Shown here: in pieces, positions 11,072 to 23,799 of the stretch | Position numbering within the stretch: the stretch's first letter is position 1 | Layout of the letters: each line of letters starts with the position of its first letter | Origin: Cryptomeria japonica | Taxonomy: Eukaryota; Streptophyta; Pinopsida; Cupressales; Cupressaceae | Direction: 5' to 3' | Assembly (NCBI RefSeq): GCF_030272615.1 | Contig: NC_081413.1 | Coordinates: forward strand, 332,668,302 to 332,732,301 | DNA: 64,000 nt | Position numbers and translations under genes: made by a program | The notes under the pieces: generated by a model | The model's input: the letters and a program-made list of their open reading frames with translations, nothing else | What the model was told of the DNA's origin: nothing | Databases searched by the model: none

Positions 11072-13039
11072 GTATATGTTGGCAATATGTGTTGTCATTG
11101 ATGTCAACCTGATGTTCGATAGTATGTAGTGTCATTGAGATGATAATTGGAGTATTTGTTGTGTTCGTTGATGGTGCAGATTTTTGAGTGCAGTTGGGCC
11201 ATCTCAGGTTGATCAGAGATATAAAAGACAACTCGAAGATTCATCTGATGACAATATACCGGTCTAAAGCAGATGGTATGTATTGGTCCACATGATTTGT
11301 GACTTGGTTATATGTTGTAGTCATCTTGGTTGAATTCTACATGTTTAGGGAGCTTGTGGTATGATGTTTGGTTTTAGTTTCATGTCTGATAGATTGAGGA
11401 AATTTGTCTAAGTATAATGTTGTCCTCATTTTTGTTTTCAAAAATGAAGGACCATTACATGAAATTTTTGTCAAAAAATGAAAATTTTACTCTATGGCAT
11501 GCTTCTCGAGGCAAAATTTCACCTAATCTTTCGAATTTCGTCGCATTCTGGGTTCGTTTGCTATGTCTTTCCTTCAATTTCGGGTTTTTTCTCCCTGACT
11601 GCAGGTGGGAAATTTTCCTTGAATTGCAAGTTTTAATGATTTCATTTGTTTTGGTCTTTGTAGGGAAATTTTTGGCTAATTACAAGTGCACTTTATTGAA
11701 AAAGAGAACTTGTAATTTCATTTCCAAAACCCGATTTTGCCTTGTTGAGGGAAAAGTGACAATTAAAACTTGTTATATGGGACATAAAACCCGATTTTCT
11801 CTATTGCATATGAGTACATGAATTAAAACTTGTATTTCCTTCCCCAAAACCCGATTTTCTTCTCCTAAGCCAATTTTTCCACAAATTCTTCCCAATGTTT
11901 TGTGGAGAAATTCAAGGAGTAAGGAGGCGATTTTGCAGCAAGGCGATTTATGTGAGTTGAAGAACATGTTGCTGCTGTTTTTGTAATGATTTACCCTTGT
12001 TTTCTGCAAAAACGGTTTACCACGTGGTCCCTTGAATCCACATTTTGGGGGATTTTTACTCTATGAAGTTGCAATCTCCTAAGGCATTTTTGCCTTTCAT
12101 GCCTATGCGTTGAAGTTGGAAGGAGCTTTGACCATTTAATTTGCATTTGGTGCCACGTTTTTCTGCCCTAGGCATTTTGGTAAAATGTGGCAAGGGTTTT
12201 CGAATTGCGGTTAATCTTTATTTAAGAGCTATTCTTCCTTCTTTCAAAGATTGATCATCTTTTGAAGAGGCATTTTCAGATTGAAACAAGGTATGATTTC
12301 TTTTCTTTTCTTGTTTTCTTGTTTTCTTATTTTTCCTTTCTAGTTGTAGATTTGTATATATGTTGATTTTGCCCTAAAAATCGGTTTTGTGAGAGAGATT
12401 TTCCCCTTTGAAAAACAATTTTTAAATTGCATTGTTCTTCCCCATTTTCCTTCTTTATTTGTATTTGGGATTTTAAATCCCGATCACAAGTTGGATGAAA
12501 ATCATTGTTCTTCCCTTACAGTTAAAAAATTTAACCATCTTTTATTGAAATTCCAAGTTGCAAAGATGAAAAATACCCATCCTTCCAAAATCGGGTTTTT
12601 AGAACCGGATTGCATGTTCAAATTTCTTCCCATTTTTATGAAAATGTCATTCCCAAAATCTTTACATTTTTATCCATCCATATTGCCTATATCCGTACTT
12701 TCCGTTCACGTCATTTCCCGCAAGTCTAATTCTCATTTTTCACTCATTTCTCCATTTTCCATTTTACAAGTATACTTGCATTCGGGTTTTAAAAATCCGA
12801 TTGCATGTGCATTCTTCCCAAACTTGTATACTTGTAAAATTTTCCCCAAGATCCAAAATTGGTCAAAGTCAAGATTCCTAGCATTTCCCATTTATTTCCC
12901 ATCTTTCTCTCACAAAAAACGTGAAATGCAAGGGTTGGAGTTCTTCCCATTTGAAGGAGGAAAAATGATGGTTGCAGCTGATTATGATGTTGCTTTAACA
13001 CTTTTAAGTCTTCATCGTAGTATACCAGGTTGTCCTTCA

Positions 13040-16000
13040 ATGTCAGATTTGCCATCATCTCCAATTCCAAAGAAGATGAAGTATAAATATGATAAGTACC
13101 AAAATGAGGTTTCACCTTCTCAAGTCTCTTCTCCTTTGGATTGCATAAAAGATACAGAGATAGGGCATGTGGACATGTCAGAATTTGTTAAGAAAGTAGA
13201 GGATCCGCAGGATAGCAATATGCAGCGGCTGTTGGACAGCCATATCCATCACGCATCTTCTTTTCCAGTGGCTGCCCTAGAACGTAGATTTGTTCTCGCT
13301 TGCGCCCATCACTTTGACAAGGAGACAAAAACCATTAAAAATGATTATGGTGAAGCGATAATCCGCCTTGACGTAGACACAATTGAAAAAGTCTTCAGAA
13401 TACCACCGGCACCTGTTTATATGGAAATCTCCAAAGATAGTGCAGCTGAGTACTATGTAAAAAGGGAAAAGGACTGCAAACGTCATATTAATAGATGGAT
13501 TCATGAGCCACGAGCCGCCTTTTCAAGGTGGGCTAAGTTGTACCGCTGTGATTTCAAATGGGAGATTGGACACATCATAACTCTCCTCAGCAGGATGATG
13601 GGTCTTGAACATTCTAATGTTTTTGAGCCCTGGATGTACCAGTTCGTCATGTTCATAAGGCAGTCCCATCATATATCATGGGGAGAAGTCATCAGTGATA
13701 CCTTGTGCGAGCAACTTGCAGCAGTCCCTTCCACCATGACTTTCTATATGAATTCATACTTAGTGTATTTGGCAGCGTCACTCAGACATTTCCCTGGTCT
13801 TTCTACCAAGGGTGACCGCTCGCTTATACCGGTATGGGAATACTATGATCAACTGCCTTTGAGACCCAGCAGATTGCATTTCAGAAGAGTTCAAGATGTA
13901 TTCTTCAGTTACTTCATGTGCCAGTTTGATAGAACTCTAAAGAACAAAAGGGTGTCAGATGAGGCATGGGAAAGAGTGAATGAGTATGGGTGCTTGTTTC
14001 TTCAATTCCCGACTTTTACCTATATGAGAGTCGGATGCTATAGTGGGCAGCCATACATGCTCCCTAGATACCCGACTGATAAGATCATACTTATGGAGTT
14101 GGGAAGACAGATCATGGCTGTGCACGCCCATCAGTCTGTCAGACATAAGGTCGGAATGGGGATTTATACAACAAACCCATTAAAAATTGGCCGGTATTCT
14201 CTTGTCACATCCATCAAAGCCAAGACTATGGAGACTGAGATGCAGGAAATTAAGCTCAAAAGGTTTAAGTCCATAGCTGATTTTGATTACCGGGGTATGA
14301 AGGAAAAGATCAAAAAATCCTTCGTGTACGTGCATCGTATTGAGGATATCTGGGGAGATCTCCGTACAGAAGTGGAAATTCTGAAGATGGATTACTGCAG
14401 GCTTACTGTTGAGCAAGTTGTTGATTTGAACTTGGTGGATATTCCACAAGGGATGATTGATGATGGGCATGTGCTTGATCCTGAATATATTTCACGAAGG
14501 GTTCAGGAAGCTCCACTTCCTTTAATCCAATGGTAACACAAGGAGTGCACATCCATTCTTGAGAGATTTCAGCCTATCTTGGCTAACACCGACGCTTGGT
14601 TGAAAAGTAATGGTGTTAGACTCATCAAAATCAAGGTTGGAAAAGAAGATGATTCTATGGGGCCTCTTGGACGTAAGTCTGAGATTCGGGTTGACAACAA
14701 GGAAGGAGCATCTTTTGGCAACAGGATCAAATTATGAGTTCGTCGGGCAGTAGTGCTTCCTCTTGAGGAGGCGATAGTTCGTGGAAAGAAAAAAAGTCAC
14801 GGTTTCATGTTCAGGTGATCGATCTTGATAATTTAGAAGAAGGGCAGCAATATGATGATGCTCCTAAGTCTCTAGCTTCGGACTCACCTCATGAGATCCC
14901 TTCCTCAGTTTCCATTGAGACACCCCTTTTTCCTCCTGACATAATGGTGGAGGAGTCTCCTCAGAATTCCGTTCCTATTTCAGCATACGAGCTGCTTCCT
15001 TACCATCAACAAGAGAGTGTGCTGGAAGTTCTTGAAGATACTTTGCATGTATCCAGCTGCAAGAGATTGATACCTCCACTTCTTGTTTTGAAGAATTTAT
15101 GAGGCAATCTTCATGCCCGTTGGTTACTGAGCAAACCATGGTCGCCATCCAAACAGATACTCCTCCCAGGATGACCACAGTTGTCCAAACAAAAACTGCT
15201 TCTCCTTTGCTCGCAGCTGCTACTGAAGGAGAGTTGATGGCTTTACCTCCATGGCTTAGTTCTTTTACACCAAAGAGAAAGAAGCAAGAAATCTCACCTG
15301 ATGCCTTTGATTATCGGCAACTTAAACAGTCTAGACCCAAAGTTGCTAAAAGGGCCAAGACTATCTCAAGAGTAACTGTTGATAGCAACAAGATGAAAGT
15401 AGTTGAAATTGTTGAGCCTCTAGCAGATAAGCCACTTGAAGAGATGTCAGTTGTTGATTACAAAGTCACAAGGGTAGAATTGGGCAAGTAAACGCATGAA
15501 GTGGTTAAACATGATGCCCAGTATTCTGTAGCCTCACTAGTGCAGCGATATGATGAACTTCTAGCTAAGAAAGATAAGCTAGAAGAGGACAATCGGCAAC
15601 TTGTTGCAGCTGTTCGTAAAATCACAAAACCAACTGGTGAAGTGAATAATTCTACAAGTTCTTCCGAGGCACGAGAATCAATCCAGGGAGTTGAGAGAGT
15701 TGCTCAAAAGGTACAAGCACTAGAATCTTGGGTTGATCAGCTTAATGATCTATCTGCACAAGTCTTGAAGGAGGTTTTCCAAATGATGGCCAAGTTGAAA
15801 ACCATTGAAGAACAATTGAATCAAGTTTCTAATACTTTCAAACAGAACTTGGAAAAGGTAGAAGACAACTTAACTATTTGGCTTAAAATTCCTCAGCAAA
15901 AGTTAAGCATCCTTCTAGAACGTCAGGTAATTCCTTCAAGAGTTGTATACTTGGAATATCAGGAGCTCTTGGAGAACAAAGCCCTTGTTCTTAAGTTACT

Positions 16001-16394
16001 TATTGAAGACATTGATGATGCTGTGAGGTTGCGAATGGAAGTTTTTCAGGATATGGTCTCTCATTGTTAGAAAGCTTCTTGCACCATCATGGGTCATGAT
16101 GGAGAATTGTTGATAGAATAAAAGGTTCTTTCTGATCTACAGTTGAAGGTCCATCAAGAGTGGAAAAGTGAACCATTTTCAGCAGCATCCATTCAAGCCT
16201 TAGTGACTTATCAAGGTTACCTACGGGAAATTCAGTCTTCCTTAGAGAGAAATAATGCCACAATCCTTCGTTGCAGTGATGTTATCGTGAAAACCATGAT
16301 CGTGGCCAAAAACACCCATGAACCGGATCCTGATGAGCTGCAAATGATCATCCAAAATTTCAAAGGATTCATGTCTTCACATACTACAACTTAA
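13040..16394 (+). pseudogene. LTR-encoded protein of family A, copy 2 (broken)
   Basis: Same architecture as copy 1. The N-terminal part is open from Met-Ser-Asp-Leu at 13040 to a TAA at 14534-14536, where copy 1 has a Ser codon. Further stops and a frameshift lie at 14560-14815, a frame change near 15060, a TAG/TAA pair near 15489 and 16068, and another at 16119. A large open frame also extends upstream to 12389, but that part is translated AT-rich leader and its divergence from copies 1 and 3 looks nucleotide-driven. The C-terminal coiled-coil part is recognisable to the TAA at 16392. Not functional as it stands. Confidence 0.75.
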
Positions 16395-16644
16395 GTATTT
16401 TTTAATACTTAGTTGTATTTTTCCAGATTTGTAATCTTTTAGTTGTAGTTTTTCTTTTGACAAGTTACATGTAAAAGCCTTTTTGTAAATTGCAAGATAA
16501 GTCATTACTTGCACTTTTGTAATTACATGTAAGGCAACTACAGTTTGAGTTAAGTTAGAACTGTAGTTGGAATAAGTCTTGGTGGTTGAGAGAATCTCTC
16601 AAGTTAGTTAGGATCCTCCCACCTTTTTCTCAAGACTCCTCTTC

Positions 16645-16652
16645 TATAAATA
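16645..16652 (+). promoter_or_regulatory. TATA box of LTR A copy 2
   Basis: TATAAATA in the context CTCCTCTTC-TATAAATA-CTTGAGG, 250 bp after the stop codon of the LTR reading frame. It is conserved in copies 3, 4 and 5. This puts the reading frame in U3 and the following motif array in R-U5. Confidence 0.65.
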
Positions 16653-16722
16653 CTTGAGGGGTCTATTGTAATCTTTATCTTTTTGAAAGCAAGCAAAAAC
16701 TCTGCCAAATTTGCAGCAAAGA

Positions 16723-17192
16723 AGTCTTTGAGCTTTTATGTGTAAATTGAAGAATTGAAAGGAATAGAAGAAAATTGCTCAAGCTTTGAGTCTTTGTGCT
16801 ACATTCTTGAGTTTGTGTTCCATGTTTCCTTTCTTGCAAGTGTTTCTTTGAGAACTTAATCGAATCTGATTGCAGTCTTTGAGCTGCAAGTATTGAAGAT
16901 TAATTTAGTTAAAGTAGAAGTTCTATTGGGAAAAAGCTGTAAGTCTTTGTTCTTACACTTGTTCCTAACAAAATTTAGAAGTAGATTTTGTGAGAAATAG
17001 CTGAGTCTTTGAGCTTATACTACTTCCCATTGTTTTAAGTAGAAAAGAATAAGATATTCCAATCTTTGAGCTGTTATAATTTGTTCTTGATAGAATTAGT
17101 ACAGAAAAGGGTAGATAGGACTTCACATAATCAAGTCTTTGAGCTTGATATTGCTGTCCCGTCCTGAAGGAAGTGATGGGAATCTTTGAGTT
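16723..17192 (+). repeat. Eight spaced AGTCTTTGAGCT-like motifs in R-U5 of LTR A
   Basis: Motifs or close variants lie near 16723, 16787, 16873, 16943, 17003, 17061, 17133 and 17180, with different sequence between them. The same array is visible inverted in the other copies as AGCTCAAAGACT (for example 2970-3390, 46000-46410 and 54060-54490). It begins about 75 bp after the TATA box. Confidence 0.8.
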
Positions 17193-18769
17193 TTCAGGAA
17201 ACTTCATTTCTTTTCTCTCATTTCATTTCGAAAGTTGTTACTACTGTTTTATATCGAATCGCTATCACTTTTTTGTGAAGAGAAAAAGATATTGTCTTTC
17301 TTGAAAGAAGAAGAAAGATTGCTGTCCCATCTTATTTTATTTTTAAAATTGTAGTTAGATAGGGGGAGCCTTCCCTTAATTAGGAGAGTTTTACTCACAC
17401 ACTGTGGTTGAAACCACAATTTTGTATATTCACCCAAGTGTACAAAATTTTCAACCAACATATAAAACAACCCGTTGCCCTATGACCGTGTGTTGGTATT
17501 TTGTTCTGCATTCTCCCGCCATACACGATTTGGGTGTGCGGTTCTAGAATCAAGCTATGAAGTATGTCAAGTACCATTCTACTATTTTTTAGGACTTAAC
17601 CATTTGTATAGAAAAATATATGAGTTTGGACTTTGGATCATAGTCTTTTAGAATAAAGTGTTTCGGTTGGCTCATTAGAATGCTTCACATTCTACTGTGA
17701 TGATTGATATGACCTTGCAGTTTTGGGAAGATGTTGAGGACAATCTATTGGACAAGTGACATAAGTTTCAGAGTTGTTGGTGCTTCGGTGCATGGTATTT
17801 ATCATGATGATTTCATACAGTCTGTCCAGTTTGCATAGTATTTAAGAGTTTTGTGATATTGTTCTTTTGCGCTAGCACTTGATGATTGATTACTTTAGAA
17901 GATGTTGTAGAAAGGTTGTAGATGGTCTCCAACACTTTCATTTCGGTTTGCATAATGTTTTGAATATCTCCCTAATGGTAAAAAGGTTAACTATTAGCAA
18001 TTGTGATAGTGGCATTGATATTGGGCTGACTGGGTATGTTCCTTCAATTGTGGTTGATCCAGATCGATTCCATTGGCTTTGAAGGATGTATTATGACATG
18101 TTTAAGGTTCAGTTAAGTGCTTGGCTGATCTGCAACCTAATTTTGTGGTTGATGCATATGCTTGGAGCCAACCTATTCTAGGTCACATGTTTCATTTGTT
18201 AGGTCCTATTTCAGCCGACCTAATTGATGTTTTGGGATGCCATGAAGGATATATATGGAAGGGTAAATCACTTGTGAAGTATTTAGAGTTGATGTGAAGT
18301 CTTGAAATGTGTAAAATGAATCAGTGATACATCAGATTATTATGAAGTGTGCAAAATTTGTATGATAGAGTACTTGGGCTACGAAGAGAACTTCACTATT
18401 AGCAATTGTGAGATGCTTCATTCACAACAATTCACCCAATATTTTTGTTTTAATCTCAATGTATCTTGCTCTAGAGAAGTGATCTTCAGATTGCAAGTCA
18501 ATTGTAGGGCAGTGTGCCTTAGCTTGCAAGTCCATTTAGGGTGTAATGAGCCTAACACAAACTTTGTAATTACTTGTTTCATATATTGTGAGTTAATCCT
18601 CATTGTGGTTTTTCTCTCGGGTTTTCTACATAAAAATCTTGGTGTTCTTGTGTGGTGCACATTCTTTCTGCAGATCTGATTCAATGGTTTATAAGTAAAT
18701 GAATAGTTGAATTTGGTTTATGCTGATTCACCTTCCCCCTCTCAACATCTGGGCGTGTTCAATAGTATC

Positions 18770-20000
18770 CAATTTCTTGTTTTATCTAGGAGGTTCCACA
18801 AAACCACTTCTACAAAAACGTGTTGTAGGACCAAAGTTGTTATACTTATATCATATGCCATTGTAATCCAACAAAGGAGCAAATGAACTATAGTTTTTAT
18901 CTAAGAACCCAGAAGAACTCTTGTTTTTGTTCCACATAAAATCATTTCTTGCATTTGCCTTACACTCTACTACTTTATGACCAAAATGATTATAGGAAAA
19001 CCAAAAACTAAAGAAAGAATTTTGGAACGTAGTCATGTGTGCTTGTCTTGAAGGGAATTATCTTCTGAAACCCTTGTTGTCATTTTGAGGAACATCATCT
19101 TCTTTCTTCTTGCTACTTTCATTCTTGACACCCCCCTTGAGTGCATCTGTGTAGCTTTTATGATTTTATGCATTTGTCTTTTCATTTTATTCATATCCAA
19201 AAACCAGTCTTAATGCATGGTGACCTTTGGCAATCGATAATGTAATCTAGAATTTCAATACTCTTCGCAAACTTCAAGCTTCTGTTTAGTTGAGTAGTTA
19301 TTTTTTATAGTTCCTTCCTCTAGGTAATATTTTCAGACTCTAGCTTTTCACAGTCTTTTTCTTTTTCTTTAGCTGAGTTTTCACTATATCTTCTATTCTC
19401 TTTGCCTCTTTTGGTCAAATCTTTAGGCTGTTGATGATCTTGTCTGATTCTTCAAGGCTTTGTGACATTGTTTCTTTTGATTCACAATCCTTTTCTTCAT
19501 ATTTCTGCAGCTGTGATTTTTGTTTTAGATTCTTTTTCTTAAGCTTCTTGATCTCTTTTAGGACACAAATGAGTTTTTCTTGATCCCCATATCTCCTTCA
19601 ATTTCGACATTTTATCCATCTTTTTTTTCCTTCTCTTCCTAAGTTGTGTTCATCTTGCATGACATTACTCTTTGCTTCGATTGCCATGAAGAGAGTTTCT
19701 TCTTTGTCACTGTATGAGATACTTACATCGCTATCCTTAGATGAGCTACTAACCCCTTCGGAGTAGAGGCTTTTCTTGTGCTTATGGAAGTTCTTTTCAT
19801 GTTTATCTTGTTTGTAGCTCTTTTTGTGTTGATGATGTTGCTCCCTTTCTATATGTTATGATCTTATTCATCGTCACTATTATCATCTTCAACATATGGA
19901 CACTTAGCAGCATAATGTCCTATTTTTCCATAGTTAAAGCATTTAAAGGGTAACTTACATTTGTATTTATCGGATCCTTTCTTAAGCTTTCTCACAAAAT
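18770..20000 (-). pseudogene. Copia gag, zinc-knuckle region (degenerate)
   Basis: The minus strand reads, in order, a CCHC knuckle of the form CFNYGKIGHYAAKC (19895-19950, second Cys now Tyr), a long Lys/Glu-rich coiled-coil-like stretch broken by stops, a second degenerate knuckle with FGHKVVEC (18960-19010) and a third knuckle-like block FGPTTRFC near 18810-18850. The arrangement is typical of long-gag plant copia elements. The right edge is cut by LTR D (TSD GGTCT at 20001-20005); the left edge by LTR G. Confidence 0.75.
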
Positions 20001-20711
20001 GGTCTTGTCATAACCCCTCTTTAGACATTGGATTATTGTGATTAAATAAATACGATAATTAAAACATTTATTAAATAACATCTAATAATATTAGAAAATC
20101 GTCTCATTTACGAGACTTCACGATTTTCCTCTAAGGTTGAAAGACGACGAGTAGGGACTTACGCAATATCGGTTTGAGTGGAGATGATGGGTAGTTTGAT
20201 AATAGTCATCAGTTATGGTTAGTAGCGATTAAGGAATAATATCGATTATCATAAGGAAGGAGTTAACAGTATCACCAATGTAAATTTATTAAATAATAAT
20301 TAATATACTAAGAGGAAATAAATCATTAAATATGGATTAATTAAATAAGGTTAACATTAATAAATAATTAAAATATTAATAGATTTAATACATATAAAAT
20401 AATAAAGGAAAAGTATTATCAAACAAATGATTAAATTGGTAATACATTTGATATATTAAATAATAATGGAAAGTATTATAAAGTAAATGGTTAAAATGTT
20501 AATGGGTCTAATAAAGTAAATGATATTATAAGTGAATGGTATTATAAAGTAAACGATTAAAATACCATAAAGAATATAAAAAACAAAGAAATATATTTAA
20601 TACTAAAGACTACCCCCCCTACCCCGCACGAAGTGATGCTAAAGACTACCCTTGCATCCCTTCGCGTGGAAAGGGACCTGTGGAGGGATGCAACCTTTCC
20701 CCTCCATGGGA

Positions 20712-20719
20712 TATATAAA
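20712..20719 (+). promoter_or_regulatory. TATA box of LTR D
   Basis: TATATAAA followed by AAGGGAGGTCAG. It is the only well-placed plus-strand TATA motif before a GC-richer stretch and fits a U3/R boundary. Confidence 0.5.
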
Positions 20720-21689
20720 AAGGGAGGTCAGCGCAAGGATAAGGGGGGAGGAGGTGGACAGGGAAAAGAGTTTAGAAGGAAGTCTGGGAAAGGAGCAGAC
20801 TGCGAACAGCAAGGGTAGAAATAGAAACCACTGCTGCAGTTTACTAACAGGTAAGTAATGAATATTGTAATTTATATGTTAATGAATAAATATTTTAATA
20901 TACATGTTAATAAATGAATATTTTAATGTATATGTTAATGATTATAATTAAATGCATATTTAATATATATGTTTCTGAATATAAGTAATGAATACTTTAA
21001 CATATATGATAATGAATGGTTTTTTATATGTTAATGAATATGTGTAAATATGTTAATGAATAGGTGTAAGCATATGTTAATGAATAGGTGTAGATATATG
21101 TAATAAATACATATTAATGAATGGTTAGGAATAGTTATTATAATTGTGAATATATGATAATGGATATCCATGAATATATGTTAATGGAATTTGTCTTGTT
21201 TTCTATTTGCATCCTAACCGGATCTGCTCATTCGAGCATTCATTGCCTTTGGCATAAAGGTTGCATATTTCAAAGTTTATATCAGAAACAGCACCAAGAT
21301 ATTGCACGTGTTTCAAGTACAAATCAGAGACAGCAATCGTACTTCATCACTATATGTGATTGAAGTGAATTATCAGCATATTACCATTGCCAGATCAGAC
21401 ACAGGTCTTGTAGCATTATTGCTATAATCCACAAAGGAGATTCAAAGCATATATTCCATAGTCACACATCAGAAAGAGCAGAATTCTCTTTACTTCTGCA
21501 GATTGGAGATACTATGCAGACCTACGTGGAGGAAATCGACTATGGGTTAGATCGTTGAACATAAGGATCGTCCAGATCAGATCGGAACTGTTATTAATTA
21601 ACATCTTTATTCTTGCTGGTGCGTATGGGAATTTGTTTAATATGTATGCTTATATATATATGAAGTTCGATAATGTTCTTTTGCAGAAT

Positions 21690-21750
21690 ATAATAATAAT
21701 AATAATAATAATAATAAAATAGTAATATAATAATAATAATAATAATAAAT
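21690..21750 (+). repeat. AAT trinucleotide microsatellite
   Basis: Two runs of (AAT)n, interrupted near 21718-21728, inside LTR D. Confidence 0.9.
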
Positions 21751-22218
21751 AAGTAATATCAGTATGGACTGCAATATGATGATAGCCAAACTTAGTTACA
21801 CATACAGTGGCAGACCAGATCTGACGTGCGTCAGATCTGTCTGCCTTTACAACCACTGAATATGGTAATGATTCTTGATTTAAGCAATAGTATATTAATA
21901 ACTTATATAATAAGTAATTAGTAGATACATAAATATCACCAAAACAAAGTATTTATTAATTGATTGATAATAATAAGTATTTATTAATTAAAAATTAATA
22001 AATGCGTAAATGATTTATAAATCAAAAATATGAATAATTATTTAGTATGGTGAGTTAGCTAGTACTCGATGGACTAAAGAAAAGGTAGAACATCCTAGGT
22101 TGGATTCATGTTAAGATAGTTTTGTCTCTTAATTGATTTAGTTAAGTTATAAATATATTGGAAATCAATTAATTACGGTTAAAACGGTCTTGAACCAAGT
22201 AGGGGACATTACAGGTCT

Positions 22219-22254
22219 TCCTTTACATTTTGTTCATTGTTGGAGCTTGTAGAG
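22219..22254 (-). pseudogene. Copia gag fragment between insertions D and E
   Basis: A 36-bp remnant. On the minus strand it reads a Ser/Asn-rich linker that continues in frame, across LTR D, into the first zinc-knuckle region at 20000. Its right edge is the TAGAG duplication of insertion E. Confidence 0.6.
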
Positions 22255-23447
22255 GAGGAAAATTGAACCGCTACGAAGGGTGGTTAGATTCCACACAAAC
22301 CTTTGAGGTACTATGACCCCTAAGTTTTCCCACTTAGAAGAGAAATGTGTGTGTAACTGCAATATGCTAACTAATAAAAATATTTAGACTATAGAAGGCG
22401 AAAACACAGGTTATGAGGACCACTTGGAGGACTCCATACGCTCTCTTCCCAGGATGCACATGTGGGTCGAAGACGACAGTGCAACATGCAAATGTCCTAT
22501 ATAGATAGAGTATGGAAATCCATACCAATGGGTACCGGATAATGAGTACTTAAGTTTTGTGTACTAAATGTGATGAAATGAAATAATAGAACAAAAAGGA
22601 AATAATTGAAAAGGAAATAATTGAAAAGGACAAAGAAGACAAAGGACTTCTTACAATGGGTCCACGATATGAAGCCTCCAGCCCAAACAACAGTGTCCTT
22701 CGTTAAAACCTACACACATAAGACCAAGGATGAAATGTTTGGGGTGGCTGTGTTTAGAGGTTTGCCATGGTTAAACCCTCATTTTGGTGTTTCAACCTTT
22801 GTGGCTTAGAGACAAGATTATGATAAAAATGATTATGGAAATGAAACAAGTAGAATACAATAGATGATGTGCTAGATTAAAGACAATGAAATGAACAACT
22901 GGATTACCTAGAGGGTTACCCTCCTTCAAGAACAAGAAGCATGGCAACTTGCTAGAATGAGGAAGGTAGTGGTCTCCAAGTTGGTAGAGCTTCAATGCAC
23001 AGTTTTTTGGCAGAAGGTGGTGGATTGATATGCTATGAAAATGATGTAGGGAATACAAGAGAGATTCACAAATGCCAAAGAGAGTGATTTCAATAAGCCA
23101 AAGAGCAAGAGAGAGTGAAAATGAGGTGCAAAAAGGCAATATTAAGGGACTAGAAGTTGTCTTGACGTCTGTGCGAGCCCAGAGAGGCATTACATTGCCA
23201 AAATTATCAAGTGTAATGTCCCAACGACCACCTTTAGTCGTGGATATTTGCAAGATGAGTGTGCGGCATGTGGATGTCTCTGTGACACGCATGTGTCCAT
23301 GAATGATCTAGACCAAATGGTCGGGAGACTAAGGATGATAGATGGCAAGGTAGGCTAATGGAAAGGGAGTTCGATCATTGTCTTTCATTTGGCTAAATTG
23401 AAGGCCTATGTGATGTGAAATTGCACATGGTGCAATTCATGATGTTA
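22255..23447. mobile_element. Unclassified insertion E (1,193 bp)
   Basis: It separates two pieces of copia gag. A direct repeat TAGAG flanks it (22250-22254 and 23448-23452), and joining the flanks gives a plausible gag reading. The ends are not TG...CA and I see no terminal inverted repeat, so the class is unknown. Open frames inside are short and unconvincing. It could be a deleted LTR element or a DNA transposon whose ends I have misplaced by a few bases. Confidence 0.5.
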
Positions 23448-23452
23448 TAGAG

Positions 23453-23799
23453 ATATGACTTGATTTAGGCTCTTTATTATTCTTCTTGTTTGAAGCTTTG
23501 AAGGCTTCTTCTTGCTTTGATGGATTCTTATTTTTAGTCCCCATTTCATATGCCATGAGGATCCCATGCTTTTAATCCATTGTTAATGTATCCAGATCTT
23601 TCATTTCTTCAATGATGGAAACTTCTGCATGAAATTTGAAGGGGAGAGACCTTAGCACCTTTTGCACAATCATTGAATCTTCAACCTTTTCACCAAGTCC
23701 TTTGATGGTGTTGATGATTTCATCCACACGAAGGAGATAGTCTAAAATAGTTTCTTTGTCTTTCATTTTCAAGTTCTCGAATTTTCTTCTATGGGTTTG
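23453..23799 (-). pseudogene. Copia gag, central part
   Basis: The minus strand encodes THRRKFENLKMKDKE, then ILDYLLRVDEIINTI and LRSLPFKFHAEVS, the familiar gag block of plant copia elements (UBN2-type). A stop lies near 23575. The sequence runs rightwards in frame, across LTR C, into 31471. The leftward end is the TAGAG duplication of insertion E. Confidence 0.85.

Larger units (their letters stand above)
11418..17460 (+). mobile_element. Solo giant LTR A copy 2 (6,043 bp), carries an internal reading frame
   Basis: It starts TGTTGTCCTC at 11418 and ends ...CAACCAACA at 17460, flanked by a perfect TSD TATAA (11413-11417 and 17461-17465). No direct repeat is found at its two ends, so it is one LTR rather than a small complete element. 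Order: AT-rich leader, reading frame 13040-16394, TATA box 16645-16652, then eight AGTCTTTGAGCT-like motifs. It is nested in copia LTR G. Confidence 0.9.
11077..18764 (+). mobile_element. Solo copia LTR G (nested around A copy 2)
   Basis: It starts TGTTGGCAATATGTGTTG at 11077, similar to the host copia LTR start at 34562, and ends ...GTGTTCAATA at 18764. The flanks GTATA (11072-11076) and GTATC (18765-18769) look like a TSD with one change. Near its end is CCCCCTCTCAACA, matching the CCCTCTCAATA of the host LTR. Its own sequence is 11077-11417 plus 17466-18764. The end ATA rather than ACA leaves the exact right boundary less certain than for A, C or D. Confidence 0.65.
20006..22213 (+). mobile_element. 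Solo LTR D (2,208 bp)
   Basis: It starts TGTCATAACCCCTC at 20006 and ends ...GGGGACATTACA at 22213, with a perfect TSD GGTCT (20001-20005 and 22214-22218). Removing it with one TSD restores the copia gag frame. It is very AT-rich, with many short TTAATGAATA-type repeats (20860-21190) and a TATA box at 20712. No open frame is convincing. Confidence 0.9.

Noticed and set aside
12389..13039. Upstream extension of the copy 2 LTR frame to Met 12389
   Set aside because: It is translated AT-rich leader shared at the DNA level with copies 1 and 3, and copy 3 has a frameshift there. The Met-Ser-Asp-Leu start is common to the copies that retain this region.
11418..17460. A complete small retrotransposon rather than an LTR
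   Set aside because: Its two ends are not direct repeats of each other, and in the 45.7-55.6 kb element the same end is followed by a primer site and gag.
22621..23302. Genes in insertion E
   Set aside because: The open frames are short, overlap on both strands and show no recognisable domain.
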